DNA from: Planctomycetota bacterium
GTDB taxonomy: Bacteria; Planctomycetota; UBA8742; UBA2392
Assembly: GCA_020425515.1 (NCBI GenBank)
Contig: JAGQRI010000016.1
Span: forward strand, 1 to 40,117
Reading direction: 5' to 3'
DNA length: 40,117 nt
The position numbers were made by a program, and so were the translations under genes. Shown here one piece after another: positions 1 to 7,841 of this stretch (its first letter is position 1; every line of letters starts with the position of its first letter). The notes below the pieces were generated by a model. It was not told the DNA's origin. It did no database searches and saw only the letters and a program-made list of their open reading frames with translations.

Positions 1-1
1 G

Positions 2-1180
2 CTACGTGCCGGTCAGGTTGAAGCGAATGCTTTCCGGCACCTGCAAGAAGGTGAAGCCGCTGTGTATCAATCCCGCGTACTCGGTCGCGCCGACGCCGTA
101 GGCCAGCGCATTGGAAGCACCGCCCATGCAGGTGTGGCTGTCGGTGGCCTGTACGAAGTCGCCGACGTCGATGAAGTGCTCGCGCGCGACCTGGTGGCAG
201 ATGCCGGGGCTGATGCCGTCTTTCGCGCTGTAGTCGCGGACGCTGGTGTGCTTCTGGAACTGGTTCTGCATCGTGACCAGCGTGCCGATCTTGTCGGCGA
301 ACTTGGCGAAGCGAGCCACGCCCTTGGCGTACAGCAGGTGGTCTTCGAAAACGGCGAACTTCTCCGGGTTCTGGACCTGGTAGTCCTTGCCGTACTCGTT
401 CTCGAGGAAGTAGTGCACCTGCGCCGTCGTGAACTCGTGGCTGTAGCCGGCGTCCACGTGCACCATCACCGGGTCGCCCGGCTTCACGTACGGGTCGCCC
501 TGGCCTTCGACCAGGTGCCGCGCGATCAGCTTCTCGGCCATGTTCATCGGGCGCTCGCCGCCCGCCAGCTTCGGCAGGTCGATTTTGCCGTCGGCCAGTT
601 CCTTGCTGAACGGGAACAGCCCGCCCGACTCCAGCATGATGCGCGTGACCGGGTCGTAGTCGCCCGTGAACTCGGCCAGCGGAATCTCCTCGCCGTTCTG
701 CAGGCGCTTGAGCTGCTCATGGTTGCCCATGATCTGCCCGAGGTTGATGTTGTTGCGCTCATGGATCGGCGCGAAGCTGGCCGCGATCACGATACTGATG
801 CCGGCCCACTTCTCGGCCTGTGGCGCGGTCTCGCGGCTGCTGCCGGTGCCCTTGCGCTGGCCGGAAACGATCACCTCGAAGTTGCCGTTGATCAGCGCGT
901 CCTGTGTGAACACGCGCTCGCCGTCCTTGTCGAACAGCCCGGCGTAGGCGTTGCGCGCGAGCTGCGCCGGGTCGTAGTCGAAGCAGACCCAGGCGGGCGT
1001 CATGGTGTCGGTGTTGATGTCGTCCAGCAGGTCCTCGACCTTCAGGTCTTCCATGCGCAGGTTGAGACCTTCGTATAGCTGTTTCCTGATCAGCTCGAGG
1101 TCCTTGGTCAGGAACAGTACGCGTTTATCAGGGTCAAGCTTGACGCTCTTGGGCAACGGCATGATCACCTCAGACATCAT
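2..1180 (-). CDS. Aconitase-superfamily hydro-lyase (isopropylmalate dehydratase/homoaconitase-like), swivel domain first, partial
   Basis: The gene runs off the left edge, so only the first 392 residues are visible. Residues about 50-160 resemble the LeuD/aconitase swivel domain, with DDINTDTMTP near 53 and the substrate-loop motif GTGSSRETAP near 111. From about 201 a LeuC-type catalytic domain begins (MNMAEKLIARHL, then a PGD...VD segment). It carries QATDSHTCMGG near 344-354, the region of the first [4Fe-4S] cysteine ligand; the other two cysteines would lie outside the window. LeuCD and AcnA have the swivel domain last, so this order is reversed and recalls AcnB, although the N-terminal HEAT-like domain of AcnB is absent. 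The family isomerises hydroxy-acids by dehydration and rehydration in the cytosol; the substrate cannot be told here. The ATG at 1180 is followed by another ATG, and neither has a clear ribosome site. A promoter and structured leader lie upstream. Confidence 0.85.
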   Translation of the reverse strand: MMSEVIMPLPKSVKLDPDKRVLFLTKDLELIRKQLYEGLNLRMEDLKVEDLLDDINTDTMTPAWVCFDYDPAQLARNAYAGLFDKDGERVFTQDALINGNFEVIVSGQRKGTGSSRETAPQAEKWAGISIVIAASFAPIHERNNINLGQIMGNHEQLKRLQNGEEIPLAEFTGDYDPVTRIMLESGGLFPFSKELADGKIDLPKLAGGERPMNMAEKLIARHLVEGQGDPYVKPGDPVMVHVDAGYSHEFTTAQVHYFLENEYGKDYQVQNPEKFAVFEDHLLYAKGVARFAKFADKIGTLVTMQNQFQKHTSVRDYSAKDGISPGICHQVAREHFIDVGDFVQATDSHTCMGGASNALAYGVGATEYAGLIHSGFTFLQVPESIRFNLTGT

Positions 1181-1331
1181 AAATGCATGCGCCGGGAGGG
1201 TCGTCGGCGCGGATCACCCGGACGGGCAATCGTCGGTGCATTCTCCGAAAACATAACGCGGGGAACGACCTTGGCCGTCCCCGGGAACTGACGGACACGG
1301 CCAATGAGCCGTGCCCGAACTGCCTTCCTTT

Positions 1332-1361
1332 ATAGTATTTCAGGGCCCAAATTGCACTCAA
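1332..1361 (-). promoter_or_regulatory. Candidate sigma-70 promoter and structured leader of the aconitase-like gene
   Basis: On the minus strand TTGAGT (1361-1356) and TACTAT (1337-1332) are separated by 18 bases. Transcription would start near 1325, giving a leader of about 145 bases before the ATG at 1180. The leader holds two GC-rich hairpins: GGCACGGC pairs with GCCGTGTCC near 1289-1312, and GGGGACGG pairs imperfectly with TCGTTCCCC near 1258-1281. No clear leader peptide or known riboswitch was recognised. Nothing else is visible in 1181-1382. Confidence 0.4.
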
Positions 1362-1382
1362 AAGCACCCTGCGAGACACCCG

Positions 1383-2465
1383 TCACGCGGGCAATCCGGC
1401 CAGCGCTTGCTGTGCTTTTTCGACCCACTCCGGCAGCCCCCGCTCGCGCCCGAGCCGGACCGCGCGCCGCAACGAAGCCGCGGCCTCGGCGTGGCGACCC
1501 AGTTTGATCTGCACCTTGCCGAGCGAGACGCTGATCGTGCATTCCGCCTCGGGCAGCCCGCTCCTGTGGCAGACGTCGACGCAGCGGGCCATGGTGTCGG
1601 CAGCGGCTTCCAGCTCGCCCAGTTCATTCAGCGCGCGCCCCAGGCCCTGCAGCGATGCGACAAGATAGCGCGTGAGCCCGACCCCCTCATAGGTTTCGAG
1701 CGCGCGGCTGAACCACTGTTTCGCCTCGGCGAAGCGCCCGGTGCGCGAGGCCGCCATCCCCAGGGTGTTCTGCGCCCCGCCCAGGTAGCGCTTGTCGTCG
1801 ATGCTTTCCGCCACCGGCAGCACGCCGCGCAGCATGGTTTCCGCCTCGGCGATCTTTCCTTCCTCGAGCAGGATGCGCGCCAGCGCGTTGCGTGTCAGCG
1901 CCAACTGGACCGGATCGCCGGCGCTCTCGTGCAGCGCGACGGCCTGCTCAAGGATGCGCTGCCCGGGCTCGCGCTCTTTCAGCATGAACCGGATCATCGC
2001 GCGCCCGCGCAGGACCTTGCCCCGGTAGACGTCGTCTTCACTCAGCCGCTCGCACTCGTCCAGCAGGCGCAGCCCGCGCTCGCGGTCGAACACGGTTGCG
2101 TGGATCGCAAGTTCGTACAGCGCCTCGCGCCGCGCGCCGGAGCGCTCGGGCAACAGCCCTGTCAGCCGTTCCAGCGCGGCGACGGCCTCCGGCATCTGGT
2201 CGCGCGAAAGCGCGTACCGATAGCCGGTATCGAGGTAGCGGCACTCGGCCTGCAACAGCTCGGCGTCGTCCGACTCGCCCCGCGCCAGTTGCGCATGCCC
2301 GGCGAGTTCCAGCGCATGGGGCGTAAGCGCGTCTTCCGCCAGGCAGCTTTCGAAGGCGCTGATGGCAAGCCGGTGCAGCTCGCCGCGTTCGGTGGGCAGG
2401 TGCAGCTCGTAGGCCGCGTCGCGCACCAGGGCGTGGACGAACAGATAGGCTTGTTCTGCGGACAT
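1383..2465 (-). CDS. TPR protein with orphan STAND-ATPase tail motif (downstream paralog)
   Basis: A 360-residue soluble protein made mostly of alpha-helical TPR-like repeats (pattern A..LG..A...GR..EA). It starts at the motif YLFVHALVRDAAYELHLP, which in STAND/AAA-type proteins such as MalT-like regulators and adenylate-cyclase-associated ATPases sits just behind the ATPase and leads into TPRs. No ATPase precedes it: an in-frame TAG lies only two codons before this ATG. It is a paralog of the gene just upstream (2472-3926), in the same reading frame and six bases away, so translation is probably coupled. It is the last gene of the STAS/TPR operon. A protein-protein interaction role is inferred; the partner is unknown. 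Confidence 0.8.
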   Translation of the reverse strand: MSAEQAYLFVHALVRDAAYELHLPTERGELHRLAISAFESCLAEDALTPHALELAGHAQLARGESDDAELLQAECRYLDTGYRYALSRDQMPEAVAALERLTGLLPERSGARREALYELAIHATVFDRERGLRLLDECERLSEDDVYRGKVLRGRAMIRFMLKEREPGQRILEQAVALHESAGDPVQLALTRNALARILLEEGKIAEAETMLRGVLPVAESIDDKRYLGGAQNTLGMAASRTGRFAEAKQWFSRALETYEGVGLTRYLVASLQGLGRALNELGELEAAADTMARCVDVCHRSGLPEAECTISVSLGKVQIKLGRHAEAAASLRRAVRLGRERGLPEWVEKAQQALAGLPA

Positions 2466-2471
2466 CGCCCC

Positions 2472-3926
2472 CTACTGTCCCGCCGCCGCTTCCCAGCGCT
2501 TGACCATTGCTTCCCAATCCTGGTTCGCACCGTTTTCCGCGAGGGCTTTGGCGCCCGACTCCCACAACGGGCGTGCTTCGTCTTCCCGGCCGCGGCGACG
2601 CAAAACCACGGCCTGCCCCGCATGAATGGCCCCCTGGAGGCGCGGGTCGTGAAAGCGCTCAGAGAGCCGCTCGGCTTCGTCGAGGTGCAGGGCGGCGACG
2701 TCCGTTGCATCCTGGTCGAGCCGGATGATTGCCAGGTTGGTCAGCCAGAAGACTTCCATGCGGATCGACCTCACCGCACGTGCCAGCTCGAGCGCTTCAA
2801 CCATGCAGGCTTCCGCTTCGTCCAGTCGACCGTGCTTGTGGTAAAGGTCGCCGAGGTTCCCGAGCTGTAGCGCGGCTCCCGCCCGGTCACCGAGTTCGCG
2901 GATGATCCGAAGCGTCTCCAGGTAGAGTTTCTCGGCCTCGGCAAAGTCGCCGCGTCTTCCCATCAGCATCGCCAGGCCCGCGAGCTGAGATGCCCTCAGG
3001 TCCAGGTTGCCGACACGCTGCGCGATCTTGAGTCCCTCGCTAAAACACTCCCACGCTTCCGCCGGGTCGCTGCGGCTGAGGGCACTGCCCAATGAGCTCA
3101 GGCACATGGCGGTTTCCGGCTCTGAGCCGATCTTCCGGAACAGCGCCAGCGATTCCCGTAGAGCGGCCAATCCTTTTTCAGGCTGGTTCCGCAACACACA
3201 GGTTCCACCGATGCTCAGCAAAACCACGGCGCGCCCGCGATCGGTCCCCAGTTGGTCGGAAAGCTCCAGCGCCTCGTGATAGCAGGCGTCCGCTTTCTCG
3301 AACTGCCCCATGGCGCGGTAGAGCCCGCCGGCGTCGCTGAGCAGGCCTGCCAGGCGGGTGATGTCGCCGGCCTCGCGGATAGGCGGGATGAAGCGCTCAA
3401 GGATCTCCAGTGCTTCTTCGTGCCGCCCGACACGCCCCAGGATCCACGCCAGGCGCTTGCCGGCATCGGACTGCAGCAGCGGATCACCGATTTTGTCGGC
3501 GGCATCGACGAGCTGACGGCATGTTTCTATCCCCACGCGATACCGTGCCGCCGCGTCCTCGATGAGGGTCAACTCGTTGAGCGCGTCAAAGCGCCGGCGC
3601 GGCTCGGTGGCCAACTCGAGCTTGCGTCGCACGTGGCGCTCGGCCTCGTCATGCATGAACTGCCGGCGCGCGCGCCTGGCGGCGATTCCGCGCCAGTGTG
3701 ACTCGCGGGATGCGAGGTCACCGGTCGCCGAGCCGAACTCGGCTGCGAGTTGAGCGTGCTCAGCGGCTTCGGCGGCGTGGCTCTCGGCCAGCTCTTTGTC
3801 CGAGAGGTTCTCGAACGCCTCCAGCGCCAGCGCGTGCAGCCGCCCCCGCGCCTCAACGGGCAGCAGCTGGTAAGCCGCATCCCGCACCAGGGCATGACGA
3901 AAGAGATAAACCTGCTCAGCATCCAT
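2472..3926 (-). CDS. TPR protein with orphan STAND-ATPase tail motif (upstream paralog)
   Basis: A 484-residue soluble protein with no signal peptide or membrane segment. Residues about 6-40 hold YLFRHALVRDAAYQLLP followed by R..LH.LA, the helical motif that normally follows the nucleotide-binding domain of STAND ATPases. The rest is a long TPR array with repeats such as GD..G A...Y..AL.L.R and an A..LGNLGDLY.KHGR.DEA unit near 360-380. The start is fixed: an in-frame TAA lies four codons upstream of the ATG, so no ATPase is encoded in cis. It ends with an amber TAG two codons before the next paralog in the same frame. The gap to the poly-STAS gene upstream is 26 bases, which suggests one transcript. 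Function is inferred to be a scaffold or sensor arm for partner proteins. Confidence 0.8.
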   Translation of the reverse strand: MDAEQVYLFRHALVRDAAYQLLPVEARGRLHALALEAFENLSDKELAESHAAEAAEHAQLAAEFGSATGDLASRESHWRGIAARRARRQFMHDEAERHVRRKLELATEPRRRFDALNELTLIEDAAARYRVGIETCRQLVDAADKIGDPLLQSDAGKRLAWILGRVGRHEEALEILERFIPPIREAGDITRLAGLLSDAGGLYRAMGQFEKADACYHEALELSDQLGTDRGRAVVLLSIGGTCVLRNQPEKGLAALRESLALFRKIGSEPETAMCLSSLGSALSRSDPAEAWECFSEGLKIAQRVGNLDLRASQLAGLAMLMGRRGDFAEAEKLYLETLRIIRELGDRAGAALQLGNLGDLYHKHGRLDEAEACMVEALELARAVRSIRMEVFWLTNLAIIRLDQDATDVAALHLDEAERLSERFHDPRLQGAIHAGQAVVLRRRGREDEARPLWESGAKALAENGANQDWEAMVKRWEAAAGQ

Positions 3927-3952
3927 CGCGGGAGTTTAGCAGAGGGATGCGG

Positions 3953-5863
3953 TCACGCCTCTTCCCGCTTGCGGCGTATCCACGACAACGCCGATTTGAG
4001 GTCCGGCAGGCGGGGCAACTGCCGGCACTTGCTGTCGAATTCGAGCCAGGTCTGGAGCTTCCGTGGCACGGCGATCAGCACGAGACTGCCGCCGCGGTCC
4101 CGGCAGGCCTTCGCCACCGCGGCCAGGCTGAGAGTTCCCAGATCGTCGAGCGTCTGCACCTCGGACAGGTCCAGCACCAGGTCGCGCACGCCGGCCTTGA
4201 ACACGTCGTTGCATTGACGCTCGAAATCGTCCAACGCGGGACCCAGCCCCATGCGGCCGGCAAGGCGTATTCGTTTGCAGCCGTCGATCCCTGTCTCCTC
4301 GACGCCCTGCACCAGCGTGTTGCGAAAACCGATGATCTCGGCGGCGCTGCGCTGGGCGGCCTCGGCGTTGTCGTACCACTCGAAGACGGACTCGGCGTTC
4401 TTGAAGGCCTGGCGGAATTCCGGCGTGGCGCCGGCGACCATTACGCAGCCGCCGTTTTCCATCATCAGGCGCGACATGGCGGCCAGGTTCTCGACGTTGG
4501 CGCGGTCCACGGCGCGGGTGCCGGCGGGTTCCAGGATGATGAAGCTGTCCTCCGGCTCCAGCAGCGCGAGGATCGCCGCGCGTACGCGTGGCGTGCGAGG
4601 CTCCAGCAGGTCGCCGCGCAGGACGACGTGCACGGCCCGAATCCACGGCAGGCGCCGCGCATACACCACGATGTCGTCGTCGTGCAGCGAGCGCAGGTGT
4701 GCCTCGGCGTCCGCGCGGGTTTCAAACATGCGCCAGTATTGCCGCTGCTCGGCAAAGGGCTCGCGGATGCCGTAGAAGACCACGGTGCCGCCTTTCGCGG
4801 CCGTCCTGGAAAGCGCGCCATGGAAACTGGAAGCAACCGAGTCAATGCCGGCGCCGTCCACAATCAACCAGCGCGGCACGCCGTGCTCGGCAAAGATGGC
4901 GTTGAATTCACTCTCAAACGGGGCACCAAGAATGCCTTGCTGGTCCACTGCGATGACCAGTGAATCATCAAGCCCACCCGGTTCGACGTGGGTGACGGTG
5001 CGGGGCAGATCGCGGCCATACACCTTCTGCCAACGCTTCGACTCATCCGCAGGCGCTGACACATGATCCAGTGCAGCCTCAATCGACTCAAACTCCGGGA
5101 AGTAGCGGCTGTAGCCCAGCATGTCGAAGACAGGTCGCCACGCGCGGGAGACGTTGCAAATCGACCAACTGCCACCGCTCCTCTGAACATCGTCAGCAAC
5201 AGCAATGAAACTGGCCTCGCCAATCGACGTCATGGCCTTCACCCGGCCCGCTTCCCAGAAAAAGTGCACGTAGCCCTCATCCCGTCGCTGCCTTACCCAG
5301 GATTCGAAAAAGATGACCTGTGGGGCACTCAAACGCCCGTCAAACTCAACTACCAGGTAGTCAGGCCGGTCGGCGATTGTGAAAGCCGTGAGTTTCAGGA
5401 CGGGATTGCCCGGCTGTTCTGATTGCGCACCGTCTAGTCCCGGTTCGAAATTCAGTTTCCAGCCGCGACGCGCGAGCCTTTCGATCAGCCCGATGTGGCG
5501 TACGGCAGTTTCCTGATCACCCGCGAATCCGAACTGTGCGGCCTCGACGTCCCCCGTCGGCAGCAGTTCATAGGAGTCCCGGCAATGCCTGGGCATGCCG
5601 ACAAAAACAACCCGCCCTCTTCGTTCAAGTACAAGCTCGTTCAGGATGATCATCGGCTGAAAGCCGAGTTCGCCAAACGACTGTACCGCGGCAACGTCGA
5701 GAACGATCCAGTGATACCCCTCATCAATGCGATTGCGGATGGTGCTCTTGACCACGTCCAGGGATTCGCCGAGGTCAACCCATCCCTCAAGTTGAAAGAA
5801 CCACGCGTGCGGCACGTCGAGGGCGTGAGAATCGACGATTCGGCATTCAGGTGTGTTACGCAT
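3953..5863 (-). CDS. Poly-STAS protein, about five STAS-like domains
   Basis: A 636-residue cytosolic protein built of repeated STAS-like (anti-sigma-factor-antagonist) modules at roughly 7-115, 150-270, 290-400, 410-515 and 524-630. The clearest is the last, with KRIRLAGRMG at its start and DLVLDLSEVQTLDDLG at the core strand/loop. In SpoIIAA-type STAS domains this loop reads DSSG and its serine is phosphorylated. Here only the second domain keeps a comparable Ser/Thr (TSIGEA near 213); the others have acidic or other residues (GELG, DDLG). I chose the ATG at 5863 rather than the GTG at 5884 because AGGA lies six bases before it and the N-terminus then aligns with the neighbouring paralog (RI[VL][DE]S.ALD.P.AWF). 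It sits 40 bases behind that paralog and 26 bases before a TPR gene. Known STAS domains bind anti-sigma factors or kinases, or form stressosomes; the partner here is unknown. Confidence 0.8.
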   Translation of the reverse strand: MRNTPECRIVDSHALDVPHAWFFQLEGWVDLGESLDVVKSTIRNRIDEGYHWIVLDVAAVQSFGELGFQPMIILNELVLERRGRVVFVGMPRHCRDSYELLPTGDVEAAQFGFAGDQETAVRHIGLIERLARRGWKLNFEPGLDGAQSEQPGNPVLKLTAFTIADRPDYLVVEFDGRLSAPQVIFFESWVRQRRDEGYVHFFWEAGRVKAMTSIGEASFIAVADDVQRSGGSWSICNVSRAWRPVFDMLGYSRYFPEFESIEAALDHVSAPADESKRWQKVYGRDLPRTVTHVEPGGLDDSLVIAVDQQGILGAPFESEFNAIFAEHGVPRWLIVDGAGIDSVASSFHGALSRTAAKGGTVVFYGIREPFAEQRQYWRMFETRADAEAHLRSLHDDDIVVYARRLPWIRAVHVVLRGDLLEPRTPRVRAAILALLEPEDSFIILEPAGTRAVDRANVENLAAMSRLMMENGGCVMVAGATPEFRQAFKNAESVFEWYDNAEAAQRSAAEIIGFRNTLVQGVEETGIDGCKRIRLAGRMGLGPALDDFERQCNDVFKAGVRDLVLDLSEVQTLDDLGTLSLAAVAKACRDRGGSLVLIAVPRKLQTWLEFDSKCRQLPRLPDLKSALSWIRRKREEA

Positions 5864-5903
5864 CGGAGGTCCTGCCGTGTGCACGAGATTCCAGCCACTA
5901 CCG

Positions 5904-7490
5904 TCAACTCATGGCCGTGAACTCGTCGTCGATGAATTCGAGCGCGCCCTGGGGTGAGGCGAAATAGCTGTAAACCCTGTCGCCACCGCCTTTGCCTAAG
6001 CTGTCGCGCAGCCCGGGTGAGGCGCCGGCGATGGCCAGCAACCCGCCACGTCTTTTCAGCATTTCGGCGGCGTGCGTTATCTGCAACTCGACCTCGGGCG
6101 CGAGTGTTTCGGTCTCGCCGGCATCCAGCACCAGGTAGCGCAGCCACTCCAGCGCCAGGAAATCATCGAGATAGCGCTTCAATTGCTTCTCGGCATCCGA
6201 GCCCAGGTTCTTTGCAAGTTCGGCGACCGCGGCCTGGAGGTGGTGGAAGCGGTGGACGTGTCGAACCCAGGCGGGCTCCTTCGCCACGACGGCCCGCAGC
6301 GAGTTGAGGGCGCCCTCAAGCAATTCGTAGTGCTCGAAGGCGGAGTAGCAGTCGTGTGCCTTGAGCTGCCCGGCCAGCGAGTCGGACAGCCCCGCCAGCG
6401 CCACGCAACCGCCGCGCTGGATCATCTTGCCCGCCCAGGCCAGCAGCCAGGCCTCCGCGCCTTCGTCGAGCGCCGCGAGATTGCTGACGTCGAGAAGCAG
6501 GTAGCGGGACAGGGGCGAACAGGCGAGGTTCAACCGCGTATCGAACCCGGCAACCTGCGCCTCGGTGACCGCACCGCTGAGTGCGGCCTCGGCAGTCGCC
6601 CCACGCACGTGCACGGCGACGTCAAGCTGCCCGGGCACAGGAGCCTCGGCGATCGGCGGTACGGGTCGTTCCGGAACCGACCCCGCGGGTGCGGCGGTCA
6701 TTGTCTCCAGCGCTGCTTCCACGGTGGGATACATGTCAAACAGCGAACCGAACCCGAGCATGTCGAAAATGGCCGTAAGCTTCGGGTGCGCATGGCAGAC
6801 CGCCCAGCGGCGCCCGTGCCGCTCCGCGAGATCCGCACGCATCAAGAAGCTACCCTCGCCGGTCGAACTAAGGTACCTGGTCTGGTGGAGGTCCCAGATG
6901 TAGTCGATGTAGCCTTCCTCCTCGCGCTGCTTGAGCCAGCTTTCGTACCAGATCACGTTCGTCGCGTTCAGTGCCCCACTCATCTCAACAAGCAGGTGGC
7001 CCGGTAGATCGGGCATCGCGTAGGCGGTCAGTTGCAGCGGGTCTGATTTCCACTTGTCGTCCGGTTCGCGCCGGGCGTGGGATACGCACAACAGCACGCG
7101 CCCGTTGTCGGCGAGTTGTTTCAACTCACGCATCCGGTCCAGCGCGGTTTTCAGGTCGGCGGCGAAGACGAAGCGGTCGTCCATCTTCAGAAGCTCGAAT
7201 GTCGCATGCACGCGCTTTGGCATGCCGGCAAACAGCAGCTTGCCGCCGTTCTTTTCGAGCGCGTCGTTGAGCACCGTAACCAAACCGTAGCCGAGGTCGG
7301 CGTAAGAGCCAACCTTCGCCACGTCGAGCACCATCCAGCGGCAGCCTTGCTCGACTCTGGTGCGCGCTTCCTGCTCGAACGCGCCGAGAGTTTCGCCGCC
7401 GTCGAGCGCGCCGTGCAGTTTCATGAACCAGGCGTCCGGGAAATCGAGCGCGCGCGATTCGAGAATGCGGGTTTCAGCGAAGCCGGCCAT
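5904..7490 (-). CDS. Poly-STAS protein, about four STAS-like domains
   Basis: A 528-residue cytosolic paralog of the next gene. STAS-like modules lie at about 5-115, 150-260, 285-385 and 395-525, each with a hydrophobic strand ending in VLD or LLD (WMVLDVAKV, YLLLDVSNL, YLVLDAGET) and a following helix. Only the second keeps the serine-rich switch loop, SSTGEG near residue 208; the third has DEGAE and the fourth APEVE, so most copies are unlikely to be phosphorylated in the usual way. The ATG at 7490 is nine bases after the stop of the preceding small gene and has no strong ribosome site, which suggests translational coupling. Two multi-STAS proteins followed by two TPR proteins point to a signalling or scaffold complex (inference). 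Confidence 0.78.
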   Translation of the reverse strand: MAGFAETRILESRALDFPDAWFMKLHGALDGGETLGAFEQEARTRVEQGCRWMVLDVAKVGSYADLGYGLVTVLNDALEKNGGKLLFAGMPKRVHATFELLKMDDRFVFAADLKTALDRMRELKQLADNGRVLLCVSHARREPDDKWKSDPLQLTAYAMPDLPGHLLVEMSGALNATNVIWYESWLKQREEEGYIDYIWDLHQTRYLSSTGEGSFLMRADLAERHGRRWAVCHAHPKLTAIFDMLGFGSLFDMYPTVEAALETMTAAPAGSVPERPVPPIAEAPVPGQLDVAVHVRGATAEAALSGAVTEAQVAGFDTRLNLACSPLSRYLLLDVSNLAALDEGAEAWLLAWAGKMIQRGGCVALAGLSDSLAGQLKAHDCYSAFEHYELLEGALNSLRAVVAKEPAWVRHVHRFHHLQAAVAELAKNLGSDAEKQLKRYLDDFLALEWLRYLVLDAGETETLAPEVELQITHAAEMLKRRGGLLAIAGASPGLRDSLGKGGGDRVYSYFASPQGALEFIDDEFTAMS

Positions 7491-7499
7491 GCGACCAGT

Positions 7500-7832
7500 C
7501 TACTGGGCGCGTATCGATTCGACCACTTCGGTCAGCTCAACGGCCGGGTAGTTGAGCCCGAACTCGCCCTGGCTTAGTTCGGGGTCGGAGGTGGCCGGGT
7601 TGCAGATGGTGAAGCCGGCGGCGTGCAGTGCGGCGACGGCGCCGTTGTCGATGGCTTCGCTGTAGGCCTCGTTGCTGGCGGGGATCGCGAAGGCTCGCAC
7701 GTTGGGTTGCAGCGTTTTGCCGCCCAGTGCGTCGGCGATTTCCTTCAGCGCGTTCGCGTCGCCGCGGACGACCACCTGGTCGGGCACCGGCTTGCGGTCG
7801 CGCTGTGTGTCCTGTTTGTCGGTGTCAGGCAT
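7500..7832 (-). CDS. Small protein resembling aconitase/LeuC domain 3 without Fe-S cysteines
   Basis: A 110-residue protein. From about residue 15 the sequence QVVVRGDANALKEIADALGG, then K, a few residues, VRAFAIPASNEAYSEA and LHAAGFTICNP, follows the layout of the LeuC/aconitase C-terminal catalytic segment (SRIEDL...A..L.GK...V..IVPGS..V...A...G....L..AGA). At the place of the Cys-x-x-Cys iron-sulfur ligands it has NPATSDPELSQGE, so it cannot hold the cluster in the usual way. This match is my reading of the pattern, not a database result. The ATG at 7832 was chosen because the open frame upstream runs through a repeat element. The stop is nine bases before the poly-STAS gene. Function unknown; a non-catalytic binding or regulatory role is possible. 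Confidence 0.55.
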   Translation of the reverse strand: MPDTDKQDTQRDRKPVPDQVVVRGDANALKEIADALGGKTLQPNVRAFAIPASNEAYSEAIDNGAVAALHAAGFTICNPATSDPELSQGEFGLNYPAVELTEVVESIRAQ

Positions 7833-7841
7833 GGCGCCCCA

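Noticed and set aside
1311-2870. Long plus-strand open frame of about 519 codons
   Set aside because: It is antisense to the two TPR genes and has low-complexity composition typical of the opposite strand of high-GC genes; the minus-strand proteins show clear repeats and motifs.
3698-4963. Plus-strand open frame of about 421 codons
   Set aside because: Antisense to the poly-STAS gene, rich in Arg/Ala/His with no domain or signal; a shadow of the real gene.
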